This document shows positions 32,494 to 40,430 of a stretch of DNA of 64,000 nt, piece by piece (position 1 is the first letter of the stretch; every line of letters begins with the position of its first letter). The notes under the pieces were generated by a model that saw nothing but the letters and a program-made list of their open reading frames with translations, had not been told where the DNA came from and did no database searches. The position numbers and the translations under genes are program-made. The DNA is from JAGQIB01 sp041393395 (GTDB lineage: Bacteria; ARS69): positions 682,001 to 746,000 of the forward strand of contig JAWKKG010000003.1 of NCBI GenBank assembly GCA_041393395.1, read 5' to 3'.

Positions 32494-33420
32494 CTACTTC
32501 GACTTCAACTCCTGGCGCAGCTCGTCGATCTCTTCGCGAAGCTGGTCGATCTCGTTGCGGAGATCCTCGTCTCCCTCGATGCGACGCTCGATCATCACGC
32601 GGCGACCGTCGTCGTCGTTCCCGAACCAGCGCATCGGGCCGTCGTGGAGGAACGGCATCTCGGGCAGGCCGAGTTCCATGCCTTCCTTCACCTCCAGCGA
32701 CGCCTTCCCGTGCTGCTCCTTCTTGTCGCGGATCCACACGATCTCGACGTCGGCCGGCTCCTCGAAGTCGCCGACGACCTCGCGGAGCTCGGAAGGATCC
32801 TCCACGCTCTTGCCGTCGACCTTCGTGATCACGTCGCCGGCCTTGAGACCGAGCTTCGCGGCCGGGCTGTCTTCCATCACCTCGGACACGAGGGCCCCGC
32901 CGTCCTCGGCGCCGAAGTACTTCGCGAGATCGTCGGAGAGCGGCTGCGTCATCACGCCCAGGTAGCCGCGATCGCGACTCATCTTGAGATCCTTGACGTT
33001 CATGCGGTGCGGGAAGCCGCGACGATTCTCGCGGTCGCCCGACATGCGGTGCTCGCGATCCGGCATCTCGCCGAGCGTGACCTCGGACGTCCGGGTCTTC
33101 CCGTCGCGGATGTACTCGACCTTCACCTTCGCGCCTGCGTCCATCTTGCGGACGGCGCGGCTCAGATCGCCGGGCCCTTCCACTTCCTTGCCGTCGAACT
33201 TCGTGACGATGTCGCCCTTCTCGAGGCCGGCCGCGGCCGCCGGCGAATCGTCTTCCACCTGCGACACGAGAACGCCCTCTCCGTCCTCCCGATCCAGCGC
33301 TTCCGCGAGGCCGCCCTCGATCGACTGGAGTCGCACGCCGAGATAGCCGGGCTCGGCCGCGTGCGCGAGCGCGGGCATCGCGATCAGGAACGCCGCCGAG
33401 AGCGCGACGAGCTTGCTCAT
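32494..33420 (-). CDS. Secreted protein with two PDZ domains
   Basis: A 308-residue exported protein: signal peptide (about 1-21, ALAHA), then two PDZ domains (about 24-115 and 148-240), each starting GYLGV and containing SPAAxxGLxxGDxVTKxDGKxVE. A C-terminal tail of about 30 residues (RNEIDQLREEIDELRQELKSK) is a coiled coil, suggesting oligomerisation. There is no trypsin-like domain, so it is an adaptor rather than a DegP-type protease. The ATG at 33420 has AAGGGAA upstream. It ends at the strong terminator 32435-32464. Confidence 0.9.
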   Translation of the reverse strand: MSKLVALSAAFLIAMPALAHAAEPGYLGVRLQSIEGGLAEALDREDGEGVLVSQVEDDSPAAAAGLEKGDIVTKFDGKEVEGPGDLSRAVRKMDAGAKVKVEYIRDGKTRTSEVTLGEMPDREHRMSGDRENRRGFPHRMNVKDLKMSRDRGYLGVMTQPLSDDLAKYFGAEDGGALVSEVMEDSPAAKLGLKAGDVITKVDGKSVEDPSELREVVGDFEEPADVEIVWIRDKKEQHGKASLEVKEGMELGLPEMPFLHDGPMRWFGNDDDGRRVMIERRIEGDEDLRNEIDQLREEIDELRQELKSK

Positions 33421-33524
33421 TTCCCTTACCTCCCAGGGTCCGTTTCGGGGGCCGGGGTCCGCCCCGACCCGACGCCTCCCAAAACCCGCGGCGGGACCGC
33501 CGGTTCCCGCGGTACACTCGGCGG

Positions 33525-34925
33525 ATGCACCCACTTCTCGCGAGCGGAATCCTCCTGGCGCAGTGCACGGGGCCCTGGTGCGGCCCGGACACGGAGTACG
33601 AGCGCCCCGCCGGCGTCCTGCTCGGCGACGAGGCCGTTCCCGTGGCGACGCGGACGTCCGAGGGCGCGGTCGCGGCCGTGTTCGAGTTCCGCGCACCGGG
33701 GGGTGAGGCGGACGTCTGCGTCGTGCGGAGGGAGCCCGGTCCCGAAGGCGAGTGGTCGGATCCGGTCCTGCTGGACGGCGACGGCTTCGGCACGTCGCGG
33801 GCGATCGAGCCGCGGATCGCGGCCGGGGACGGCGGGCTCCTCTGCGTCGTGTGGCAGGACGCGCGCTCCGGCCACGACGCGATCTGGTTCACCCGCTCCA
33901 CCGACGACGGACGCACGTTCGAGCGCGCCCGCCGCGTGCCGGATGCGGGCGGCGACTGGACCGCGTCGATGCCCGCGCTCGCGGTCGACGCGCGGGGTGT
34001 CGTGCACGTCGTGTGGGAGGATCAGCGTGACGGATCGCGGGACCTGCGCTACGCGCGATCGACGGACGCGGGCGTCACGTTCTCGGCTTCCCGACGCGTC
34101 GACTCGGACGAAGCGGGGGCTCACGTCTCGTACCACCCGTTGCTCGCGTGCGCGGCGGAGGCCACGGTCGTGAGCTGGTGGGACGAGCGCGACGGTCTCG
34201 CCGACGTCTACCTGCGCCGCACCACGGACGCGGGCGAGACCTGGGCGGCACCGGAGCAGTCGCTGTCTCCGGGCACGCCGGGCAAGATCCTGAGTCGCGA
34301 CGTTCGCCTCTCGGCCGCCGGTTCCACGGTCGCGCTGGCCTGGGAGCAGGGGCGGGTGCCGGCCGGCGCCACGATCATGGCGCGCGTGTCCCGCGACTCC
34401 GGCGCGACGTTCGAGGAGCCCCGGGGTCTCGGCACCGGCGAGGACCCCGAGGTGGTGGCGCTGCCGGCCGGACGCGCGATCGTGTCCTGGTGGTCGCGCG
34501 CGGGCGGCGCGGCGCGCGAGCGCACGTCCGTCGGAGGCCGCATCGTGGACATTCCCGTCCCGCTGGAATGGGACCTCGTCGACAGCAGTGCGCCGCGTGC
34601 CGTTCGCAAGCAACCCGGGCTCGACGCACACGAGTCGATCTGGATGGAACGCTTCGGAGACGACGTCTGGGCGGCGCGCGGTGGGGCGGCCACGGGCCGC
34701 GGCGCGCTGGAGATCCTCGGCGCCGCCGGCGCGGGAGCGGACTCCGGATGGCAGTGGCGTCCGGTGGCGATCCTGCGATTCGGGAACGACTACACCGCCT
34801 CCACGACGGACGTCCGCGCCCGCTCGCTGACGGGCGCGGTCGCCGGGGACGGCGCGCTGCAGCTGCTGTGGATCTCCGTGTTCGGCGAGACGCGCGAGCT
34901 CTCGTCCGCGCGACTCGAGCGTTGA
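33525..34925 (+). CDS. Secreted sialidase-fold (BNR/Asp-box) repeat protein
   Basis: A 466-residue protein with several Asp-box repeats of a sialidase-type beta-propeller: STDDGRTF, STDAGVTF, TTDAGETW and SRDSGATF, spaced by about 50-60 residues. The N-terminus (MHPLLASGILLAQC) is a short export signal, possibly with lipidation at Cys14. The arginine triad of true sialidases cannot be identified, so it is likely a binding or surface protein rather than a hydrolase. It stands alone, divergent from the PDZ gene. Confidence 0.78.
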   Translation: MHPLLASGILLAQCTGPWCGPDTEYERPAGVLLGDEAVPVATRTSEGAVAAVFEFRAPGGEADVCVVRREPGPEGEWSDPVLLDGDGFGTSRAIEPRIAAGDGGLLCVVWQDARSGHDAIWFTRSTDDGRTFERARRVPDAGGDWTASMPALAVDARGVVHVVWEDQRDGSRDLRYARSTDAGVTFSASRRVDSDEAGAHVSYHPLLACAAEATVVSWWDERDGLADVYLRRTTDAGETWAAPEQSLSPGTPGKILSRDVRLSAAGSTVALAWEQGRVPAGATIMARVSRDSGATFEEPRGLGTGEDPEVVALPAGRAIVSWWSRAGGAARERTSVGGRIVDIPVPLEWDLVDSSAPRAVRKQPGLDAHESIWMERFGDDVWAARGGAATGRGALEILGAAGAGADSGWQWRPVAILRFGNDYTASTTDVRARSLTGAVAGDGALQLLWISVFGETRELSSARLER

Positions 34926-34935
34926 GCTCCGGCGA

Positions 34936-35262
34936 CTAGGCCAGCCCGAACAATCCCGCCACCAGGGACGCCACGATCCACACCGCGAACAGGCAGAGCG
35001 CTCCGACCGCCACGATCGCGAGCGGCACGCCGACCGCGACGAGCACCGGGATCGCGAGGAGCAGCAGCGGGAGCAGGACGATCCCGAGAATCAGTCCGCC
35101 GATCAGCTGGAACGGCAGCAGCACGAGCTTGAACAGCCCGCCCAGGATCCACGCGACGGCGTGAATCAGGCCGCCGACGATCGCGAACACGAACTTCAGG
35201 GCAGCACCCAGGAGCACCAGCCCACCGACGAGAAGCGCCAGAAGGAGGAGGATCTCGAACAT
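34936..35262 (-). CDS. Extremely hydrophobic small membrane protein
   Basis: A 108-residue protein made almost entirely of Leu, Val, Ala, Gly and Ile with only a handful of charged or polar residues, enough for about four membrane helices. It starts MFEILLLLALLVGG and ends VAGLFGLA. No family recognised; membrane proteins of this type are sometimes annotated as hypothetical. The ORF is intact and has a sensible ATG, but its low complexity makes functional prediction impossible. Confidence 0.6.
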   Translation of the reverse strand: MFEILLLLALLVGGLVLLGAALKFVFAIVGGLIHAVAWILGGLFKLVLLPFQLIGGLILGIVLLPLLLLAIPVLVAVGVPLAIVAVGALCLFAVWIVASLVAGLFGLA

Positions 35263-35421
35263 CAGGGGTTCCCTTTCTGCGGCGACGCCGACGCCGACTG
35301 CCCCAGAATACGCTCCCGGCGCCGCGGAAGTTGCGTCCCGGGACCGGTTCCGGCTACCCAGGGCCCGGCCGGGCCGCTAGTGTTCCCCTTCGCAAGGCTT
35401 CTCCACCCGGAGTGAGTGCCC

Positions 35422-36228
35422 ATGAGCCCCTTTGCCACCGAGCGCGACGGCCTGCGCGCCGAGATCCTGGAGCAGGTCGGCGTCCTCACGCTGACCCGGC
35501 CGGAAACCATGAACGCGGTGAGCCCGGAGCTCGCCCGCGCCCTGGACGAGACGCTGCAGGCGATCCCCACCGACGGATCCGTGCGCGCGATCCTACTCAC
35601 CGGAACCGGACGGGCGTTCTGCTCCGGCGGCGACATCCGCGCGATGTCGCAAGCGCTGGACGAGGATCCGAAGGAGTTCTTCCTGTCGCTCACCGAGCGG
35701 CTGCACGGGATCACGCGGTCGCTGCTCGGAGCGCCGGTTCCCACGATCGCGGCGGTGAACGGGGTGGCGGCCGGATTCGGGTTCGGGCTCGCACTCTCCT
35801 GCGACCTCGTGCTCGCGTCGGACAAGGCCACGTTCTCGATGGCGCACGGGCAGGTCGCGCAGATCCCGGACGGCGGCGGCTGGTACCTGCTGCCGCGCGT
35901 GGTGGGACGGAAGCGCGCGTTGCATCTGTACCTGCGCCGACGGCCGCTGGACGCGAAGACGGCCGAGCACTGGGGCATCGTCACGGAGATCCTGCCGAGC
36001 GCGACGTTTCGCGAGGTCGCGCTCGGGATCGCGAAAGAGCTCGCGCAGGGCCCGACGCGCGCGTACCGCGAGGCGAAGCGTCGGCTCGCGGAGGGCTGGG
36101 ATCAACCGCTCGGCGAGTACCTGGACGAGCAACGTCGGGTGATCGGATCCCTCGGCGAGTCGAAGGACTTCGAGGAAGGCGTGCGCGCGTTTCTCGAACG
36201 GCGCGCGCCGCAGTTCCGCGGGGAGTAG
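35422..36228 (+). CDS. Enoyl-CoA hydratase/isomerase family protein
   Basis: A 268-residue crotonase-fold enzyme. Oxyanion-hole segments are present (GRAFCSGGDIRAM and NGVAAGFGFGLALSCD). The two catalytic Glu residues of classical enoyl-CoA hydratase are absent (GFGLALSCD, FSMAHGQVAQ), but IPDGGGWYLLPRVVG resembles the Asp-containing PaaG/isomerase site, so an isomerase-type reaction on an acyl-CoA is more likely. ATG 35422 is chosen because GGAG is 9 bases upstream; a GTG six bases earlier is too close. It is convergent with the aminotransferase gene. Confidence 0.85.
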   Translation: MSPFATERDGLRAEILEQVGVLTLTRPETMNAVSPELARALDETLQAIPTDGSVRAILLTGTGRAFCSGGDIRAMSQALDEDPKEFFLSLTERLHGITRSLLGAPVPTIAAVNGVAAGFGFGLALSCDLVLASDKATFSMAHGQVAQIPDGGGWYLLPRVVGRKRALHLYLRRRPLDAKTAEHWGIVTEILPSATFREVALGIAKELAQGPTRAYREAKRRLAEGWDQPLGEYLDEQRRVIGSLGESKDFEEGVRAFLERRAPQFRGE

Positions 36229-36249
36229 TCGGAGAGTCGGTTCCCGCTC

Positions 36250-37365
36250 TCAGGCCTCGTCGAGCGCCTCGCCCAGCCGCCGCAACCCTTCCCGCACCAC
36301 GCCTTCGGGTGCGCCCCAGCACACGCGAAACCAGCCGGGCATCCCGAAGAGCTCGCCTTCCGCGATCGCGACGTCCCGCTCGCGCTGCAGGCGCTGCGCG
36401 AACGAGGCGGTGTCCGCGATCCGCTTCGCGCGCACGAACGCCACGAGCCCGCCGTCGGGCGCGGACCACTCGAGATCGTCGCGGCGATCGATCCACTCGC
36501 GGAAGATCGCGAGACCGTCCGCGGCGATGCGACGCGAGCGCCCGAGCAGCCGCTCGCGCGCGGCGAGCGCCTGCGCCGCGACGTCCTGGGACCAGGCCGC
36601 GTCGTTCACCGCGAGATAGTACGAAGCCTCCCGCGCGCGGGACAGCAGCGAAGGATCGCCGACGATCCAGCCGATCCGGAGCCCGCCGAATCCCCAGGCC
36701 TTCGTGAGACTGCCCGTGGAAACGAACCGGGCCGAGACGCGGTGCGCGGGCGTCGCGTCCGGCAGGAAGTCGAGATAGACCTCGTCCACCATCACGCGGA
36801 AGCCGTGCCGATCCGCGAGCGACGCGAGCTTCTGCAGGAATCCGGCCGGGAGATCCCTTCCCGACGGATTGTGGAGGCGGGTCAGCACCACGAGCCCGAG
36901 CGGCGGCCCCGAGGCGACGGCGGCGGCCTCGATGTCCTCGAGACGCGGCGCCCAGCCTTCCTCGGGGCGGCGCGCGAGTCGGTCGGTCGTCAGGCCCAGT
37001 ACGCGCGGGATGTCCGCGAGCGAGGGATACGTCGGCGCCTCCACGAGAACCCGATCGCCGGGGCCGGCCAGCGCGAGGATCGCGTTGAAGTTCGCGAGGC
37101 TGGTCCCCACCGAGAGGAGCACATGGTCCTCGGAGACTCCGTGGGCGCTCGCGAGGGCCCGCCGGAGCGCGGGGGCGCCGTACTCGTCTCCGGCCGACGT
37201 GAACGGCGCGGCCGGCTCGACGGGCGTGAAGTCCTCGGGGCCGGGAGAGGACACCCCGCTGGCGCCGAGGGAGAACCGCGCCGCCTCGGAGCGATGTTTC
37301 GCCCAGTGCATCAGGCCGAACGTGGGGATCTCGCGCACGGGAATCCTTGACGTGGAGGCCGGCAT
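36250..37365 (-). CDS. Class I/II PLP-dependent aminotransferase
   Basis: A 371-residue fold-type I enzyme. The PLP Lys lies in STGSLTKAWGFGGLRIGW; the cofactor-binding Asp/Tyr are in VMVDEVYLDF; HNPSGRDLP is the substrate-binding loop, and FRVCWG near the end holds the carboxylate-binding Arg. The amino acid substrate cannot be inferred. The start ATG at 37365 gives MPASTSRIPVREIPTF; its ribosome-binding site is weak. It is divergent from the SelW-family gene; the 37366-37490 gap shows no clear promoter. Confidence 0.88.
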   Translation of the reverse strand: MPASTSRIPVREIPTFGLMHWAKHRSEAARFSLGASGVSSPGPEDFTPVEPAAPFTSAGDEYGAPALRRALASAHGVSEDHVLLSVGTSLANFNAILALAGPGDRVLVEAPTYPSLADIPRVLGLTTDRLARRPEEGWAPRLEDIEAAAVASGPPLGLVVLTRLHNPSGRDLPAGFLQKLASLADRHGFRVMVDEVYLDFLPDATPAHRVSARFVSTGSLTKAWGFGGLRIGWIVGDPSLLSRAREASYYLAVNDAAWSQDVAAQALAARERLLGRSRRIAADGLAIFREWIDRRDDLEWSAPDGGLVAFVRAKRIADTASFAQRLQRERDVAIAEGELFGMPGWFRVCWGAPEGVVREGLRRLGEALDEA

Positions 37366-37490
37366 CGGAACATTGGAACTTCGGCGGCGGCGGGACCGGG
37401 GAGTGTCCGGTTCGGAGCCGTCGAGTCGGACGCCACCCGGGGAACGCACCCCGGGACCGGGCCCGTAGCCGAACCCGTGGGAGGGAATCC

Positions 37491-37724
37491 ATGCACGTCT
37501 CGATCAAGTTCTGCAAGGTCTGAAACTACGATCCGATCGCCGCCGGTCTGGCGGCCACCTTGAAGAAGGAGTTCGGGGTCGACGCCGAGCTCATCCCGAG
37601 CAGCGGCGGCGTGTTCGACGTGACGGTCGACGGCACGCTGGTCTACTCCAAGCATCAGACGGGTCGCCACATCCGTGACGACGCGGAGGTCGTGGGGCTG
37701 ATCCGCGAGCTGCAGGAGTCCTGA
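37491..37724 (+). CDS. SelW/Rdx-family selenoprotein with an in-frame UGA (Sec11)
   Basis: A 77-residue thioredoxin-fold protein of the SelW/SelT/SelH (Rdx) family. The ATG at 37491 follows GGGAGG. Codon 11 is TGA (37521-37523), read as selenocysteine, giving the redox motif C8-K-V-U11 (KFCKVU-NYDPIA). Downstream the frame stays open to 37724 and matches the family closely: a helix (AAGLAATLKKEFG), SSGGVFDVTVDG, LVYSKHQTGRH and a final EVVGLIREL helix. Similarity on both sides of the TGA rules out a true stop. A perfect hairpin with a GGUCU loop sits 16 bases after the UGA. Family members act in redox defence, but the exact substrate is unknown. Ordinary gene finders would miss it. Confidence 0.93.
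37539..37555 (+). promoter_or_regulatory. SECIS-like hairpin in the SelW-family gene
   Basis: GCCGCC (37539-37544), loop GGTCT (37545-37549), GGCGGC (37550-37555): a perfect 6-bp stem, 17 bases in all. The loop is identical to the GGUCU apical loop of E. coli fdhF SECIS that SelB reads, and it starts 22 bases after the UGA, the expected distance. The stem also encodes the Ala-Ala-Gly-Leu-Ala-Ala part of the protein. Confidence 0.75.
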
Positions 37725-37733
37725 CGGATCGCA

Positions 37734-37760
37734 GGCCCGCCGGAGCTCTGCCGGCGGGCC
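37734..37760. terminator. Stem-loop between the SelW-family gene and the convergent barrel gene
   Basis: GGCCCGCCGG (37734-37743) and CCGGCGGGCC (37751-37760) form a perfect 10-bp stem around a 7-base loop, 10 bases after the stop of the selenoprotein gene. No T-run follows, but the position between convergent genes fits a bidirectional terminator. Confidence 0.6.
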
Positions 37761-37794
37761 CGCTGCGTCCCGGGGTCGTCGTCCATCGAGTCGC

Positions 37795-39267
37795 CTACCG
37801 CTCCCAGGTCAATCCCAGCCGCCACGTGATGCGCTCGTCGCCGCGGTCCAGCCGCTTCACCGCGTCGAGCCGGAGCTGGCCCTGCCCGCCCGGGATCCCG
37901 AGGATGTTGTGCTGGATGCCGAGGCCGGTGGAGAACCGCCAGTCCGGCGTGTCGAGTTTCGAGACGACGCCGTCGGCGTCCTGGGTCTCGAAGCGCGCGG
38001 CGGCATCCGCGAACGGAACGAATTGAACGCGGGCGTGGCGCAGGAACGGGATCCAGTGCAGCAGGTCGGTGCCGATCTTGTAGTCGAACGCGGCCGCCAG
38101 GAACTGGCGCGTGGGGAACTCGTTGATCTCGTAGCCGCGCAGCAGTCGCGTTCCGCCCACGAAGTGCAGCGCCTGGAACGGAACGTCGCCGGTGGCGGTC
38201 CCGGCGGTGAGGCGGAGCTTCGCCTCGTCGCCGAACCACAGACGTCGTCGGCCCACGACGTCGGCGCGAACGGAGTCGAAATCGCGATCGCCGCCGAGGC
38301 CCTGGCCGGCGTGAGTCCACGCCATCACGCCGGCGAGCCGGTCGAGCGATTCGTCGCCGAGGCGGATCCGGGTCTGGGTCAGCCGTAGTGTCACGTCGTC
38401 GATGCGCGGGTTGACGCGATACTGCGTGCCGTCCTCGAAGAGCGCGAAGTCCGTCTCGTTCGGAAGGGATTCCTGTTTCTCCTCCGCCACTTCGATCGAG
38501 ACTCCGAGTCGTCCCGGCGTCCAGCCGAGCTGCGCGGACCATCCCTGCCCGCGGTAGTAGTCGTTCAGGTCGTCGGCCACGGTGAGCGCGAGCACGGAGT
38601 TGCCGGGGAGACCGCCGGCGCCGTACGCGAACACGTCGCGTTCATGCGCGAGGATGAGCGTCGGCGCGCGGAGATTGCGGGTGAGCGGGATGCCGATCTC
38701 GCCGCGCCACGTGGGCTCGCCGGCGGCCCAGCCCCAGCCGGCACGCGCGTGTCCCCAGATCCGTCGCGCGGTGGGCGGGCGGATCGTGAGGGCGGGCATC
38801 ACGTTCAGACCTTCGACCCGGTTGAAGCGGGCGGCGCCGAGCTCGACGTCGAAGCGCCAGCTCGTGGGCGCGGGTCCGACGTCGCCGTCCCGGACGAGCG
38901 GCTCGCCGCCGCCCGCCTCGAACACGCGGATGAGGCTGTCCACTTCCGCGTCCGAGATCGAGAGCGCTTCCAGCGCGAAATCGTCGTCGCGGCGTCCGGA
39001 GAGATTCTGGAGGTACGAGTCGAGCGGGCGAGCGGCGGCGGAGTCGGCCGGGGTCGTCGTGCCGGGGGCGGCGGGACTCACGCTCGCCGAGTCGATGTCG
39101 GCCGACAGGGAGTCGGCATTCGCGGCGAGGACGGTCGACGGAAGTGTGAGGAGAAGCGCGGCGAGGACGGCGGTCGGACCGAGTGGGGGGAGGAGCGCGC
39201 CGAGGACGGCTCTCGGATCGAACGGCGGGAGAAGCGCGGCGCGAAGCCTCGAGAACCGGGCGTTCAT
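37795..39267 (-). CDS. Omp85-like outer-membrane beta-barrel protein
   Basis: A 490-residue exported protein. After a signal and a Ser/Ala/Pro-rich linker (about 45-95), the C-terminal 380 residues form a barrel-like pattern. The segment GGTRLLRGYEINEFPTRQFLAAAFDYKIG contains the LRGY motif of Omp85/TamA/surface-antigen barrels. No POTRA domains are visible, so it is a short member, possibly transporting or anchoring lipid or protein. ATG 39267 overlaps the stop of the preceding gene (ATGA) and has GGAGG upstream. It is the second gene of a pair with a LolA-like protein, which fits envelope assembly. Confidence 0.8.
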   Translation of the reverse strand: MNARFSRLRAALLPPFDPRAVLGALLPPLGPTAVLAALLLTLPSTVLAANADSLSADIDSASVSPAAPGTTTPADSAAARPLDSYLQNLSGRRDDDFALEALSISDAEVDSLIRVFEAGGGEPLVRDGDVGPAPTSWRFDVELGAARFNRVEGLNVMPALTIRPPTARRIWGHARAGWGWAAGEPTWRGEIGIPLTRNLRAPTLILAHERDVFAYGAGGLPGNSVLALTVADDLNDYYRGQGWSAQLGWTPGRLGVSIEVAEEKQESLPNETDFALFEDGTQYRVNPRIDDVTLRLTQTRIRLGDESLDRLAGVMAWTHAGQGLGGDRDFDSVRADVVGRRRLWFGDEAKLRLTAGTATGDVPFQALHFVGGTRLLRGYEINEFPTRQFLAAAFDYKIGTDLLHWIPFLRHARVQFVPFADAAARFETQDADGVVSKLDTPDWRFSTGLGIQHNILGIPGGQGQLRLDAVKRLDRGDERITWRLGLTWER

Positions 39268-40220
39268 TCCGCAGCCTCCCCGTCTGCCGGCGCGCCTGCG
39301 TCGCGATCGATGTCGATCGGCTTCTCGTGGATCTCGACGTCGCGGAACTCCACCTGCATCTCCAGGCCGTCCGGGATGTTGCCCTCGAGGAAGCGAAGGT
39401 AGCCCATGCGCAGCTCCACGCGAATGAGGAACCGGCTCCAGGCCCACGTGTCGCCGATCCGCACGCGCTCGCGCACGAACGGACCGACGCTCTTGACGAA
39501 CAGCGGCATCGGGACGCGGTCGCCGAACTCGAATTCCTCGCGCAGGATCCGGAATTCCGTGGAGTCGATCCAGATCACGCCCTTCGGCGCGATCTCGAAA
39601 TCGGATTTCGGCTCGAGCGCGACTTCGTAGATCACGCGGTCGTCCACGATCTCGCGGGAGCGGATCTCGAATCGGTAGTCGTCCACGTCCTCGAGGTAGA
39701 ACGGGAGGTCGTTGAAGTCGCGGTATCCGATCGAGATCGCGGCATCGTCGTCCCAGGGCTCGCGCTCTCCGTGCTTCAGGATGTACTGCTCGCGCTTCAG
39801 CGGCAGAACGCGCTCCCGTTCCGGCGTCCAGATCATCTTCTCCACGTTCTCGGAGACGAGCTGGCGATCGGGGTCCGATTCGGGACCGATCCACGCGATC
39901 ATCTTGGAGAGTACCGTGGCCTCGTACCGGTCGATGCGGGAGCGCGCGGCGTTCTCGGCGTCGAGGCAGCGCTGGACGATGTCGCCGATGCGGAGCCGTC
40001 TCGCCCGAACGGGGATCGGCGTGGACCGGAAGGTCGGGAGCGGTTCGTCGAGGGTGTCCTCCACCGCGAGCGTCCAGAATCGGGTCGAGTCGGCGGCCGT
40101 AGGGGGTTCCACGGGGTAGGTGGGCCGAGGGGCGGGCGCCGCGCCTGCGGAGACGGCGATCGCGGAAAAGCCGACCGCGAGAAGGATCGCGGGGATCGGA
40201 TGAGGCCGGGGCCGGGGCAT
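39264..40220 (-). CDS. Periplasmic LolA/outer-membrane lipoprotein-sorting-like protein
   Basis: A 318-residue exported protein with a signal peptide (about 1-28, SAGAAPAP). The body has the long antiparallel beta pattern of COG2834-type proteins (MIWTPERERVLPLKREQYI, DDYRFEIRSREIVDDRVIYEVALEPKS, GVIWIDSTEFRILREEFEFG), known to bind lipids or lipoproteins. It is coupled by ATGA to an Omp85-like barrel gene, which suggests a two-protein export system of unknown cargo. ATG 40220 is preceded by GAGGTGG. Confidence 0.75.
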   Translation of the reverse strand: MPRPRPHPIPAILLAVGFSAIAVSAGAAPAPRPTYPVEPPTAADSTRFWTLAVEDTLDEPLPTFRSTPIPVRARRLRIGDIVQRCLDAENAARSRIDRYEATVLSKMIAWIGPESDPDRQLVSENVEKMIWTPERERVLPLKREQYILKHGEREPWDDDAAISIGYRDFNDLPFYLEDVDDYRFEIRSREIVDDRVIYEVALEPKSDFEIAPKGVIWIDSTEFRILREEFEFGDRVPMPLFVKSVGPFVRERVRIGDTWAWSRFLIRVELRMGYLRFLEGNIPDGLEMQVEFRDVEIHEKPIDIDRDAGAPADGEAAE

Positions 40221-40430
40221 GGATCCACCTCGTTTCGCGGACGCGCGAGTTTGGGGTTCCCGGAGAGGAGAAGCAAGGCCCGGGCCTGCCGCGGCGCCTC
40301 CGGCACCCCGCGGAACGGGACCCTCGCGACCGTGGGGTCGCGCCGATGAGGTGAACCGACACGCTTCCCCGTGCCGAATGGCCACGAAACCGCTATCGTC
40401 GAGGACTCGTGCGTCCCCCCCGGAGGCAAC

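Noticed and set aside
32494..33420. DegP/HtrA protease for the PDZ protein
   Set aside because: Two PDZ domains are present but no trypsin-like catalytic domain.
37491..37520. Reading the TGA at 37521 as a true stop or the gene as a pseudogene
   Set aside because: Family similarity continues without a frame change on both sides, the TGA lies at the U of CxxU, and selD in the same window also has UGA at its catalytic position.
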